A stretch of 64,000 bases of DNA from NCBI GenBank assembly GCA_021513715.1, contig CP084167.1, positions 62,001-126,000 of the forward strand, read 5' to 3'. Of this stretch, positions 10,875 to 20,662 are shown one piece after another. A model generated the notes under the pieces. That model saw only the letters and a program-made list of their open reading frames with translations. It ran no database searches and was not told the DNA's origin. Positions within the stretch are counted from its first letter, which is position 1. Each line of letters begins with the position of its first letter. A program made the translations under genes and the position numbers. The DNA is from Candidatus Heimdallarchaeum endolithica. GTDB lineage: Archaea > Asgardarchaeota > Heimdallarchaeia > Heimdallarchaeales > Heimdallarchaeaceae.

Positions 10875-11717
10875 CTAATCAATCTTTTTCCCACAATTTA
10901 TACAAAACTTTGAATCAGGAGAATTTTTTGTTCCACAATAAGGACAAAATTCTGATTTATCTTTAAGTTTTGAAGTAGTTTTAGTTTCATATAATGGTCT
11001 TGAATAGGAATAAGACGTATATTGTGGCACTTTGTGAAGAGATGAAATTTGAGCATTATTTGCTACAAAAAACATGCTTATAATAAACAATAATTTAATT
11101 ATTAAAGCTAGAAACTGAAAAATAGAATAAAATATGTTTGTATAAATAGTCACTGGAGAAATATGTAATATGTTTAAGATTGATATTACAATATCAATTA
11201 TCAACGACATAATTTTGATAATTACATAAATGAAAATTGGCCATATAACTACTCTATACTCCATTCCTTGATTCATCTTATTTATTGAAAGGACAAAGAA
11301 AATATTAAGAAAAATTATACATATCAGTAATAAAATGTAAAATATCAAATAGAATATTATTAAGAATTCTGAATACATTATTAGGAATTGGCTTAAAAAT
11401 AGTCCAATGTTAAATAATGTTAGTATTATTGCTAAAATAGTGAATAAACCAAACATAAAACTTTCTTTACTTTTTTCTATTTTTTCTATAGATCTATTTA
11501 GATAAAGAAAAGAGAAATAAAGTGGAAGTGTTAACAAGGAAGATAAAATGGCTCCTAATGCATTAATCCATAAATATTCATAATTTGTACTATTTCTTAT
11601 ATAGCTCAATTCAATAAAAAAGAAAACATAACTAACAATTAGAATTACAAGAAAAGAGATTCCAATATATCTAAAACCAAGTTTTATTTCTCTTACAACA
11701 TTTTTTTCATTTTCCAT
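10875..11717 (-). CDS. Zinc-ribbon membrane protein, paralog A
   Basis: About 280 residues with five or six hydrophobic helices and a C-terminal zinc ribbon (CPYCGT...CINCGKK) that should lie in the cytosol. It is clearly paralogous to the next gene: same length, same MENE start, same MFFVANNAQ near the end of the membrane part and the same ribbon. The layout is loosely like archaeal DUF973-type proteins, which is a weak guess. The longer frame begins at 11741, but a TATA-like gtttatata lies right at that ATG, so a leaderless message would start near 11718. I therefore chose the ATG at 11717, which also matches the paralog. Function unknown. Confidence 0.8.
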   Translation of the reverse strand: MENEKNVVREIKLGFRYIGISFLVILIVSYVFFFIELSYIRNSTNYEYLWINALGAILSSLLTLPLYFSFLYLNRSIEKIEKSKESFMFGLFTILAIILTLFNIGLFLSQFLIMYSEFLIIFYLIFYILLLICIIFLNIFFVLSINKMNQGMEYRVVIWPIFIYVIIKIMSLIIDIVISILNILHISPVTIYTNIFYSIFQFLALIIKLLFIISMFFVANNAQISSLHKVPQYTSYSYSRPLYETKTTSKLKDKSEFCPYCGTKNSPDSKFCINCGKKID

Positions 11718-11995
11718 AACTGCTGAACTAACTTTCTCCATATATAAACGTTTTCAATAAAAATTGAGGAATATCTTCTTTTTTTCAAAGTATTAGACGA
11801 AGTATAGAATGATCACAATATTTTTGAATAGTAAAAGTTTTTTCAAAATAAAGAGTAAACTATTCGTAAGAGTAGTTTCTCGATTTTAACAAAGAGAGAT
11901 TTCAGAATTCATTTTCTCTTATGAAGATCATTCAAATGGAAAGAAATTTACTATTCAAGAAAGAAACGAATACTAAGAATTCTCTTATTTTAATG

Positions 11996-12835
11996 CTAAT
12001 TCATCTTTTTTCCACAATTTATACAAAACTTTGAATCAGGAGAATTTTCTGTTCCACAAAAAGGACATAAATTTATTGATTTTTTGGATTTGCCAGCATA
12101 TCCTGAATACGCATAAGGAGTATATTGTGTCTCATGATATAATGAAGAAGTTTGAGCATTATTAGCTACGAAAAACATGCTTATAATAAATATTAATTCA
12201 ACAACTAGATCTATAGTTTTAAAGAAAGAATATAACATGCTGGTGAATAAAGCATAAGAAGAGAGTTTTAGTATAATAAAAACTTGAATTATTAGCCTAA
12301 ATATTGCTCCGATTGAGTTAATAGTTGCATATATTACAATTGGCCAAATAATTACTCCAACTTCCATTTTACTATTCATTTTACTTATTGAAAGAGCAAA
12401 GAAGATATAAACGAAAATGAAGCATATCTGCAAAATAATGTAAGATATATTATAAATGTTATAATATTTATCAGCATTTTCTACTAAGAATTGAGCTAAA
12501 AATAATCCAATATTAAAGAATATTAACATTACTGCAATTGTTGTTGATATTCTAAATATAGTGTTTTCTTTGCTTTTTTCTATTTCATCTATTTTTTTGC
12601 TTAAGTACAAAAAACTAAAGTAAATCAGAGTAAACAACAATGAAGAAATATTACTACTGCCAATATATATTAAATAATAGTTACTATGTGATAAATTATT
12701 ATGTAAATAATTACTTAAATAGCTTAGCTGAAAAATTAGAAAAGCAAGATTAGTAATAAAAGCTAAAAGAGAAGTAACCCCTATAGTTCCGAAACCACGT
12801 TTCAGTTCATTTATTAGAGTTTCTTCATTTTCCAT
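11996..12835 (-). CDS. Zinc-ribbon membrane protein, paralog B
   Basis: About 279 residues, five or six transmembrane helices, then a soluble tail with a CPFCGT...CINCGKK zinc ribbon. It is a tandem paralog of the gene at 10875-11717. The 280-bp spacer and a separate TATA box for each gene suggest they are transcribed independently. A TTG at 12850 extends the frame by five codons, but the TATA box (ctttatatat, about 12858-12867) places the transcript start close to the ATG at 12835, giving the MENEE start shared with the paralog. Function unknown. The membrane-plus-ribbon plan suggests a cytosolic binding module on a membrane sensor or scaffold. Confidence 0.8.
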   Translation of the reverse strand: MENEETLINELKRGFGTIGVTSLLAFITNLAFLIFQLSYLSNYLHNNLSHSNYYLIYIGSSNISSLLFTLIYFSFLYLSKKIDEIEKSKENTIFRISTTIAVMLIFFNIGLFLAQFLVENADKYYNIYNISYIILQICFIFVYIFFALSISKMNSKMEVGVIIWPIVIYATINSIGAIFRLIIQVFIILKLSSYALFTSMLYSFFKTIDLVVELIFIISMFFVANNAQTSSLYHETQYTPYAYSGYAGKSKKSINLCPFCGTENSPDSKFCINCGKKMN

Positions 12836-12953
12836 AATTAATCTCTCCAAAGCTAAATATATAAAGATTTACAATTTTTATCTTTTAATTTCATCAGAAA
12901 ACCAGTTAAAAGCTAATAATAATACTTTTTAATAGATAATTTGTTTCAAGGTT

Positions 12954-13691
12954 ATGTGTAGATTATTCTTAAAAATAGGAAAAAATTTAGAAAAGAATGC
13001 TATTTCAGAGTTTATTCTTTCTTGTGAAGATTATCTAAAAGGACCTAAACTAGATATTCACGAGCGAAATAAGGATCAAACATTTCCTCATCCTGATGGT
13101 TTTGGTTATTCTGTTCTCAAGAACAATAGTTTTTCAACTTTTCACTTTCTTGAACCTATTTTTTCCACTTCTATAGATATTTACTCAGAGGTAGAGAAAG
13201 GTGAAATTGCTCTAATACATGCAAGAAAAGCTTCTCCAGGTATTGAAATCGATATCAAAAATAATCATCCATTTGAGCAGAAATTTCAGGGAAAAGAGTG
13301 GGTTTTTATGCACAATGGAACAATAAAAACAGAAATAATTTTTGATAAAAATAAGTTTAATCCTAAAGGAACAACAGACTCTGAAAAATATTTTTTTAAA
13401 TTACTTGAACTTATAGAAAAAAATGGTTCATTGTCAAGTAAAGCAGTTTATAATTTAATAAAAGAGTGGGATTATAGCGGTGCAAATTTCATTTTAGCTA
13501 ATAATGAAAAAGTTTGGGTTGGTGTTTTCTTCAAAAAATATCCTTTGTACTACACAATGAAACTATATAATTCTGATTCAACCATTATAGTTAGTTCATG
13601 CTATCTTCCCTCACTTGGTGAAGCTAAATTATTAAAAAATAATTCATTAATTGAAATAGATATTAGAGAAATACAGATATTTCAAAAATAA
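12954..13691 (+). CDS. Class II glutamine amidotransferase-like protein
   Basis: A 245-residue protein of the N-terminal-nucleophile (Ntn) glutaminase fold, YafJ-like. It begins MCRLF, so Cys2 becomes the catalytic N-terminal residue after methionine removal. Further family motifs are HARKAS (about residue 90), NNHPF, FMHNGTI (about 118-124) and GTTDSEKYF. There is no synthase domain attached, so it is a stand-alone glutaminase/amidotransferase whose ammonia acceptor is unknown. A TATA-like ctttttaata (about 12927) sits 25 nt upstream, giving a leaderless message, so this start is secure. It is flanked by minus-strand genes and shows no operon partner. Confidence 0.85.
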   Translation: MCRLFLKIGKNLEKNAISEFILSCEDYLKGPKLDIHERNKDQTFPHPDGFGYSVLKNNSFSTFHFLEPIFSTSIDIYSEVEKGEIALIHARKASPGIEIDIKNNHPFEQKFQGKEWVFMHNGTIKTEIIFDKNKFNPKGTTDSEKYFFKLLELIEKNGSLSSKAVYNLIKEWDYSGANFILANNEKVWVGVFFKKYPLYYTMKLYNSDSTIIVSSCYLPSLGEAKLLKNNSLIEIDIREIQIFQK

Positions 13692-13699
13692 ATTCTACA

Positions 13700-15082
13700 T
13701 CATTCACTAACAATAAAGCCATATTCTTCCTTAGTTTCTTTTAATTTACTTACTACAAAATCTCTTTTTTTGACAAAAATAATCAACACTATAGTAGCAA
13801 TAATTGCTAACAATGAAGTAATTAAAAATAGATACTCAACACCAAAAGCTTGTAATCCTATGAAAGAAAAATCTTGCTCACTAAATTTATCGTAGAGAAT
13901 ACCACCTAAAATAGGTCCAAGAATTGAACCAGTATTAAAGAACATTTGAACATTACCAAATTCTAATCCTCTTTTTTCAGGTTCTACAAGATCAGCTTGC
14001 AAAGCTCTAAATGAAGGCATATTCATTTGTTGAACTATTTGTCTGGCGGTAAATAGACCTATAATTACGAATATCGAGAATTTAAAACCAGCAAAACCCA
14101 TAAGAATACCTGAAAATAACCCAGTAAATAGTACAACTACTTTTTTGTTTGTTCTATCACTAACCCAACCTCCTATTGGATTAAAAATAACTCCAATTAA
14201 ACCAACAATACCAAAAATTGTACCAATAAATTCTTCTGATAAATTGTAAAATTGGTAGAAAAATAAAGAAAAAATAGGAAAGACCATTGCGAAACCAAAA
14301 CCATTAGAAAAAGCCATAATAAAAATAGCTCTTAAACTTACAGTTCTTTCTTTCCAGAATGAAGGTCTTAAGAAACTTGGAATTCCTAAATTAGATAAAT
14401 TAAAGGTAGTCTTTATTACTAAAACTACTGCATGCCAAATTTCTCTAATTGACATTCGTGCTTTATCTGTTTTAGGATCAATTACTAGTATATTAAAAAT
14501 TACAAAACCAATAAAAGATAATCCACCCATCATAAAAAAAGTGAATTGAAAAGCCTTAATTTGACTCGATACAAACAGTTTAGCAAACCAAATAAGGACA
14601 GAACTTAGAAAAGGGCCTATTGACCATCCTAAAGTCATGCTCATCATAAACCAACCTAAGTTCCTTCCTCTCTTTTCCTCTTTTGAAACATCTACAACTG
14701 CAGATTCAGCAACAGGCCAAACAAGAGCTGAAGCAATACCCTGTACAAATCTAACAGCAAAAAGAGCGTAAAAACTTGTAGCCAAACCAAATCCAAAAGT
14801 TAGGATAACATATAAACCAAGACCAACAACAATTATCGCTTTTCTCCCCTCTTTGTCACTCATTCGCCCATAAAAAGGTGCAAGAAAAGCTCTTGAAATC
14901 ATCATTGCAGAAGTAAGCAAACCTATCTGTGTAACTTCACGAATAATAATAAAACCTAAGTCTATGGGATAGAAAAACAATGAAGAATAAATCGAGAGAA
15001 AAGGCATTATTGCACCAAAACCCAAGTTTACTATGAAACTAGAAAGCATTAACCCAAATAGTGTTCGCTTATATTTGTCCAT
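13700..15082 (-). CDS. Major facilitator superfamily transporter
   Basis: A 460-residue protein with twelve predicted transmembrane helices and a longer central loop near residues 200-235. The family's motif A appears after helix 2 as GRMSDKEGRK, and a repeat-related GGWSDRTNKK is found in the second half. Overall it resembles drug or sugar efflux-type MFS carriers, but the substrate cannot be read from sequence. It lies 73 bp downstream of the DppB-like permease in the same direction, so the two may be co-transcribed. It converges on the glutamine amidotransferase gene with a gap of 8 bp. Confidence 0.9.
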   Translation of the reverse strand: MDKYKRTLFGLMLSSFIVNLGFGAIMPFLSIYSSLFFYPIDLGFIIIREVTQIGLLTSAMMISRAFLAPFYGRMSDKEGRKAIIVVGLGLYVILTFGFGLATSFYALFAVRFVQGIASALVWPVAESAVVDVSKEEKRGRNLGWFMMSMTLGWSIGPFLSSVLIWFAKLFVSSQIKAFQFTFFMMGGLSFIGFVIFNILVIDPKTDKARMSIREIWHAVVLVIKTTFNLSNLGIPSFLRPSFWKERTVSLRAIFIMAFSNGFGFAMVFPIFSLFFYQFYNLSEEFIGTIFGIVGLIGVIFNPIGGWVSDRTNKKVVVLFTGLFSGILMGFAGFKFSIFVIIGLFTARQIVQQMNMPSFRALQADLVEPEKRGLEFGNVQMFFNTGSILGPILGGILYDKFSEQDFSFIGLQAFGVEYLFLITSLLAIIATIVLIIFVKKRDFVVSKLKETKEEYGFIVSE

Positions 15083-15155
15083 GAAATAATCCGTTAAAAA
15101 TTTTTTTTAAATGTTTGGATATTTAAGATTATAAAAAGTAAAAAAAGAAAGAGAT

Positions 15156-16163
15156 TTAGTATTTTATTCTAGGGTCAATAAACACATAAGTTATATCTGT
15201 TAGCAATCTTGCTATTAGGAACAAGAATGGAAATATGGTGTTAGTAGCCATCATCATTGGAAAATCTCTCATGAATGCTGCTTCCAAGAAGTATGTTCCT
15301 AACCCTGGCCAACTAAAAACTGTTTCAATCATCACTGAGCCTGATAACAATCCTGGTAGTGAATTTCCAATAATTGTTACAATTGGTAGTAATCCATTTC
15401 TAAATGCATGCTTATATATTACAGCTCGTTGTTCTACACCTTTTGCCATTGCTGTTTTTATATAATCTTGCCGCAATATTTCTAACAATTGTGACCTTAT
15501 TAGTCTAGCCATAAATACAAGTCCCCCTAGTGTTAGGGACAGAAGTGGCAGAAGCATAAATTTATAGAAATGCGGATTAAGCAATAATGGTTTATCAAAC
15601 GCTTGTTTATTTGAAACTCCTGTAAATCCAAACAAAACAAAACTTACATACATTAATAACTTTGCCAACCAGAATAAAGGCATTGAATAGCCTAATAACA
15701 TTGCAACAGTTAAAGACTTATCCCAGAAAGACCTTGATCTAGTTGCTGACACTACACCAATTGCAGTTGAAAGCAGTAAGGAAAGAACAAAAGATAAAGC
15801 ATTTAGCGTTACAGTATATACAGCATGTCTTTTTATGATGTCTGCAACAGGTATTCCTTCCCCTCCTTGAGTGTTTGACCAACTTCTACCAAAATCAAAA
15901 TGTAATAAATCAGTCATAAAAGAAACGTATCTTTCAAACCATGGAACAGTATAATAATTTGGGGACATTAATCCCATTTCAATTGCTGCTTTATTGTAAG
16001 CATTATTATAACATTCAGGAGTTTCACACTTGATTAAGCCTACTCGAACAAGAACAGGATCTCCAGGAGCAATGTTGATCAAGGTAAAATTCATCAAAGT
16101 TATGGCAATCATAACAGGAACTATGTACAAAATTCTCCGTAAAATGTAACCTTTTAAACTCAT
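15156..16163 (-). CDS. DppB-type ABC peptide permease (orphan)
   Basis: A 335-residue inner-membrane permease of the binding-protein-dependent type. Family marks are the start SLKGYILRRILYIVP, the NFTLINIAPGDP element and the cytosolic EAA loop (DYIKTAMAKG...HAFRNGLLPIVT), then ETVFSWPGLG. I chose the ATG at 16163 because the family begins directly with the YILRR segment; the open frame extends 25 codons further without homology. Normally dppB is followed by dppC and two ATPase genes plus a binding protein. None are in this window: the next gene downstream is an MFS transporter. It may work with partners encoded elsewhere. Confidence 0.85.
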   Translation of the reverse strand: MSLKGYILRRILYIVPVMIAITLMNFTLINIAPGDPVLVRVGLIKCETPECYNNAYNKAAIEMGLMSPNYYTVPWFERYVSFMTDLLHFDFGRSWSNTQGGEGIPVADIIKRHAVYTVTLNALSFVLSLLLSTAIGVVSATRSRSFWDKSLTVAMLLGYSMPLFWLAKLLMYVSFVLFGFTGVSNKQAFDKPLLLNPHFYKFMLLPLLSLTLGGLVFMARLIRSQLLEILRQDYIKTAMAKGVEQRAVIYKHAFRNGLLPIVTIIGNSLPGLLSGSVMIETVFSWPGLGTYFLEAAFMRDFPMMMATNTIFPFLFLIARLLTDITYVFIDPRIKY

Positions 16164-16458
16164 TATCAGCTCACTTTTCAACTCACAAATTTTTGAAACA
16201 TTTATCAACTTAGTTTTTAGTACAATTTTTGTATGCAAGTTTTGCTCTCTAGAAAACTCTTTGGAGAAAAAACAAAAAACAAGTTAACAGAAAAGAATAT
16301 TGAGCACTCTTCTGCCATTATTTGACATTTTTAAAGAATTTCTCTTTATTTTATGTAAAAAGATATTTTACTTAATATTATTATAGTACATGAATTGTAA
16401 AAAATCATTTTGTCCCTTAATAGTCAAATTTAATAACTATTAGTTCAATTATTTCAAT

Positions 16459-18111
16459 ATGACGGAAGTAGAAGAGATAAAGCATCATTCTAAGTGGTTA
16501 GATATTTTAGCAATAATTGTCGTTTCTCTTCTATTTCCAATAGTTGTTCTTTCAAAGATTTTACTTATTCTCTCTTATATCTTTATCCCAAGAAGTATTA
16601 CTGAACTAGTCCCAGCCTTAAACATTCAGCGAAAATATCTTCTTTATCTTTCAACGATTCTTGCAAGTAAAGAAGAAAAAGAACTAGCCAATGTTCAAGA
16701 AACAATAGATAATATTCTCCTAAAACAAGAAAAAATAAGAGATGCCTATCCAATTCAAAGAAGTGTTGGAGAGCTTTTTGATAAATTCTCTACTTTCTCA
16801 CTTTTTGTTCTTCTACCCTTATTTGTCTGGAAACAACCCTTTTTAGAGAAATTCAGCTATATCAATCCAATTATTTTAGTTTTAGTTTTTAGTACGGTTC
16901 AAGGAATGCTAAGTGCGATTACTGCTTCTTTTGGACCATTTTTCAAATTATTTCACAAGATGAGTATGATAATGCTCAAATACAAGGCCTATAGAGCAGC
17001 TTATTACTATCAAAAACTAGAAGATCTTTTTGCTTTACCCTTCCTTGCATCAAGGAGTTCATATCGTTTTATTGATGCTCCTCCTATTTCTAAAGAGACT
17101 TATGAAGATTTTAAAATTGATTTACATCAAGATGTAGATGCAATTAAAAGAAGGGTTATGGATTTTTTGAATATATATGGAGCGAATATGAGTAAAGAAA
17201 CTCAAGAATTATTTAATCAATATTTATCTAAAATTGATCAAGAGAGACTTGATATGCATAAAATAGAGGATTCTATTGCTCGAGCTTTTGCTTTGCTTAT
17301 TTGGAAAAGGCAGTCAAGTTTCTTTCCTTGGAAAAAAAATCCAGCAATCAAGCAATTTGCCAAAAAAAACAACCTAAGTTATAAAGAAGCAAAAAAAGCT
17401 TTAAGTTTCATTGCTAGCAAATTAAGAGATAAATTTGTTTCTGATGAATTTTATAACTCAATCCTTCTCACAGGAAGTTTAAGAGGTATTTATGAATTAG
17501 AAAAAAAATTTAACATAGATTTACAAGATAGTACTTTCAGTCAAATAGCTTTTTCTTTAGCTCTTGGAGGACAAAGATACATTTTGGATTTTTTTACAGA
17601 ATATCATTGGTATATCAGAGTTTTAATATTCTTCCGTAATTTACTTGTTTTCTTGTTAGGGCCAGTATTAGCTATAATTGAAATTTTCATAGATTATTTA
17701 AAACACATTAAATCAGAAACAGAATTTTTCTTAAGTAAAAAAGAAAAGAATTTTCTGAGAATTTATGTAAAAACTCGATTTAATGAAATGAAAAAGGAAT
17801 TTATTAAAAAGTTGACCAAAAAAAGTTCAAAAAAGAATGAAAAAATAAAAATAAAAAATGAGAAAAAAGGAATAATTGCTTTATTTAACATTCTAAAATT
17901 AATAATTCAAATCGTTTTAGCTTTACCATTAAGTTTGTATTATATAGGAAGAGCACTAGTTTCCATTTTTAAATTCAATTGGTTAAAAAAGAAAACTGAA
18001 AAAGAAATCACAACTAGAGCTTTTGAAAAAGAATTAGCAACTTTTGCACTTGCATCAATGTATCAAGAAATCTATGACAAACTAGTCTTGAACACCTATT
18101 ATTATTCATAA
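16459..18111 (+). CDS. Multi-pass membrane protein of unknown function
   Basis: 550 residues. Two hydrophobic helices near residues 13-45, two more near 112-165, one or two near 380-405 and a further one near 470-490 alternate with charged helical stretches. The region around 425-460 is extremely lysine-rich (KKSSKKNEKIKIK). No catalytic motif is recognised. Its own promoter is suggested by a TATA-like sequence about 25-30 nt upstream. It is transcribed in the same direction as the downstream pilin gene but 156 bp away, with a separate promoter for the latter. Lineage-specific membrane protein; function not assigned. Confidence 0.75.
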   Translation: MTEVEEIKHHSKWLDILAIIVVSLLFPIVVLSKILLILSYIFIPRSITELVPALNIQRKYLLYLSTILASKEEKELANVQETIDNILLKQEKIRDAYPIQRSVGELFDKFSTFSLFVLLPLFVWKQPFLEKFSYINPIILVLVFSTVQGMLSAITASFGPFFKLFHKMSMIMLKYKAYRAAYYYQKLEDLFALPFLASRSSYRFIDAPPISKETYEDFKIDLHQDVDAIKRRVMDFLNIYGANMSKETQELFNQYLSKIDQERLDMHKIEDSIARAFALLIWKRQSSFFPWKKNPAIKQFAKKNNLSYKEAKKALSFIASKLRDKFVSDEFYNSILLTGSLRGIYELEKKFNIDLQDSTFSQIAFSLALGGQRYILDFFTEYHWYIRVLIFFRNLLVFLLGPVLAIIEIFIDYLKHIKSETEFFLSKKEKNFLRIYVKTRFNEMKKEFIKKLTKKSSKKNEKIKIKNEKKGIIALFNILKLIIQIVLALPLSLYYIGRALVSIFKFNWLKKKTEKEITTRAFEKELATFALASMYQEIYDKLVLNTYYYS

Positions 18112-18234
18112 CTAACTTTACTGAATTAAATAAATTTCTACATTTACTCCTTTTTCTTATAATAATATAAATTTTAGGCTGTTAATATTTAGAAGAATAT
18201 TTGTGTAATTTATAAATGATACCGTTACAATCAA

Positions 18235-18252
18235 AAAATATATTTATTAAAA
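18235..18252 (+). promoter_or_regulatory. TATA box of pilin-like gene
   Basis: The sequence aaatatatttattaaa lies 20-30 nt before the ATG at 18268, giving an essentially leaderless transcript. A second TATA-like aatttataaa lies at about 18208-18217. Confidence 0.45.
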
Positions 18253-18267
18253 GAAACTAGTTATCTT

Positions 18268-19326
18268 ATGAAACTTAATAAATTAAATAAAAAAGCAGTT
18301 TCGCCAGTTATTGCAGTTGTTCTGCTAATTGCTTTAGTTACAGCAGCAGTAGCTATAGTATTTTTTGTAGTTTTACCAATGGTTCAAGGTGATCCCCAAC
18401 TTGTTGTTTTAAAAATTACTCCAGGAGACACTAATTCTGATAACAGAGTTGATAAACTAATTATTGACTACCAAAATATTGGTGCGGGAGAAGCTATCAT
18501 TTCAAGCATTACATTATATAAATATAATACTTCAATCACATGGGATATAGATAAAACGCTTCCTCATTCTATAAAACCAAATAAACAAGATGTTATTATT
18601 CTAACAACTTCAGATCCTACTGAACAGTTAAAATATCCTGACATTGCATACCTTGAAACCAATTACGGTGATGGAATTCTTTTAAGAACAGATATTACTA
18701 TCGACTCTGACTTCTCACCAGTAACTCTAATCTACTCAGAAGATTTTAACTCTTATTCAGATGGTTATTCTCCAGCAGAATGGACATATTTCTTTGTAGC
18801 ACAACATAATCCTACTGGAACTCACACTATTAATGATTGGCAAGTTCAAAGTGGTTCTCTTAAAGTGATGGCTAATGATTGTTCTTATATCATTCTTAAT
18901 TCAAGTACAGGTTATTACTATACTAATGTTAATATGAGCTTTGATCTTAAAGCAAACGACGATGATGAACTTGGAATCATCTTTAGATGGCAAAATGATG
19001 GAGGAAAAGAAAAATATTATCTAGTAAGCTATACTAGAGATCATGGTTTATCAGATCATTTTGGCGGAGATAATCCTACAGATGGGGAAGTAACCTTATC
19101 ATATGTTGAGAACAATGTAATTACTGTTATTGACAGCGCTTCATTCAGTAGAAATGACAACAGTTGGTATAATTACAGGTTAGTTACTGATGGTTCATCA
19201 ATAAAAGTATACATCAATGATGTTCTATACATTGATACAACAAGTACTCTAATTTCTGGGGGATATATTGGTCTTGCATCTGCTGCAATGAATGGAGCTG
19301 AATTTGATAATATTCTTGTATGGTAA
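18268..19326 (+). CDS. Archaeal pilin-like protein with lectin-type domain
   Basis: 352 residues. The N-terminus has the class III (type IV pilin-like) signal: a basic stretch, KKA then VSPVIAVVLL and a hydrophobic helix to about residue 40. Prepilin peptidase is expected to cut just before VSPVIA. Residues about 45-145 form a beta-rich domain typical of archaeal pilin N-domain proteins. Residues about 150-352 look like a LamG/concanavalin-type jelly roll (start EDFNSY, end GGYIGLASAAMNGAEFDNILVW-like, also seen in DUF1080 domains). It is probably a pilus-tip or cell-surface lectin. There is no pilus assembly ATPase or membrane platform gene next to it. Confidence 0.85.
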   Translation: MKLNKLNKKAVSPVIAVVLLIALVTAAVAIVFFVVLPMVQGDPQLVVLKITPGDTNSDNRVDKLIIDYQNIGAGEAIISSITLYKYNTSITWDIDKTLPHSIKPNKQDVIILTTSDPTEQLKYPDIAYLETNYGDGILLRTDITIDSDFSPVTLIYSEDFNSYSDGYSPAEWTYFFVAQHNPTGTHTINDWQVQSGSLKVMANDCSYIILNSSTGYYYTNVNMSFDLKANDDDELGIIFRWQNDGGKEKYYLVSYTRDHGLSDHFGGDNPTDGEVTLSYVENNVITVIDSASFSRNDNSWYNYRLVTDGSSIKVYINDVLYIDTTSTLISGGYIGLASAAMNGAEFDNILVW

Positions 19327-19360
19327 AATTTTGATTTTTTCTTCTTTTTCTTTTTTGAAT
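19327..19360 (+). terminator. T-rich terminator after pilin gene
   Basis: Consecutive T runs directly after the stop codon, between convergent genes. Confidence 0.5.
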
Positions 19361-19396
19361 TTAATACTCATTCTTAAACTAAAAAAAAAAAGAATT

Positions 19397-20542
19397 TTAA
19401 TATACACCTAATTGTTCATCTTTCTTTAAGATTCTTCGAGGGTTTCTTATTCCATCTCTATTGCCGTATATCCCTTTTCCTTTAATTAATTCACCGTAGT
19501 CTCCATGTTGAATTAATGCAGGAATTACGCATTCTGGGCTTACTCTTTGGCTTACAACAGTTCCTTCTTCACCATAGCTTCCACGTTGACTAATATCATT
19601 TTCATCTTTAGTTACAAACATGTTCATTCTCTCCCAAGGATAATAATCTAGGTCATAGTTTTCATTTGGCAATTCTGTTTGCATTGTTGGTCCAAAAAGC
19701 GATTGTCCATAGTAACCTGCAAGAGGTAGTTTTAATTCTTCTTTTACTAGTCTGTGTGTTTCTTGAGACATAGGAACACCTCCATGTATTATAGCTTTGA
19801 GATTTCCATGTTCTTTCATTTTTTTGATTATTGGATACATTTTCTCTACAATCACACCAGTTGTAATAACAATTCCAATGTTACTGAATTCTTGCTCTAT
19901 TAAATTCTGTACCTGAAAATTCATGTTTTCTAGATATAACTTTGCTGCATTAGGATCTTTCATCATTGAGACTTTTATGAATCGAGGGTCAAGATCTATG
20001 TGATAAATCATAGATTCCATATCTCTATCCCAGTATTTTACTACCCACTTCCCAGCCATATGGGGACCAGTAGGAAGCATCGATAGGACATTTAAGCCTC
20101 TTGGGATTTTATGAGCATCGATCATTCTTAAAGCTGCTTGACTTGCAACTGGAAATGTAGGCAGTTCAATATCATATGGGTCCAATTCTCCTGGAAGAAG
20201 AGTCATATCTTCAAGAAACACAGTTTTTTTTGGTTTCCCTGTTGTTCCTCCTGTTTCAACTAGAGGAGTAGCTCTATGTCTACTTTTCTTTGCCCATTTA
20301 AAAGCCCATTTAGTAGTTGTGTGATAAATAGACTTTCTAAACTCATCAGGCTTAACATCGCCAAAAAACTCTGTAAGTTCTACCCAGTTTCTTACGTCTC
20401 CTTTCTTTACATTTTTATTTTTTGCTAAATTAATCATCATTGGAGACCCATATTCTTCATCTATTGCGATATTTACGCATTCTTCAATAAAATCACTTAT
20501 TTGATTTTTACTTGTTGTTTCACTTTTGGTTTCAGTAATCAT
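19397..20542 (-). CDS. LuxE-like / phenylacetate-CoA-ligase-like adenylating enzyme
   Basis: 381 residues of the adenylate-forming superfamily. The nucleotide-binding P-loop-like motif is TGGTTGKPK (about residues 98-106), followed by IHGGVPMS and a GYYGQS element where the family has YG(x)TE. The C-terminal subdomain is short, as in LuxE acyl-protein synthetases and unlike full acyl-CoA ligases. It would activate a carboxylate with ATP. A LuxC-type acyl-CoA reductase is encoded 9 kb away in this window; the two families act together in fatty-aldehyde formation. TATA-like tttataaata (about 20569-20578) and a ggtga ribosome site precede the ATG. Substrate unknown. Confidence 0.7.
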   Translation of the reverse strand: MITETKSETTSKNQISDFIEECVNIAIDEEYGSPMMINLAKNKNVKKGDVRNWVELTEFFGDVKPDEFRKSIYHTTTKWAFKWAKKSRHRATPLVETGGTTGKPKKTVFLEDMTLLPGELDPYDIELPTFPVASQAALRMIDAHKIPRGLNVLSMLPTGPHMAGKWVVKYWDRDMESMIYHIDLDPRFIKVSMMKDPNAAKLYLENMNFQVQNLIEQEFSNIGIVITTGVIVEKMYPIIKKMKEHGNLKAIIHGGVPMSQETHRLVKEELKLPLAGYYGQSLFGPTMQTELPNENYDLDYYPWERMNMFVTKDENDISQRGSYGEEGTVVSQRVSPECVIPALIQHGDYGELIKGKGIYGNRDGIRNPRRILKKDEQLGVY

Positions 20543-20662
20543 TTTTTCACCAATTATTTATTCTATAATTTATTTATAAATGAGGAAATTTTCAAAAAAA
20601 ACTGCAATTTTTCTGCAATTATTAACGGAATATAATTAATTAAATAAAACGATGTATGTTTG

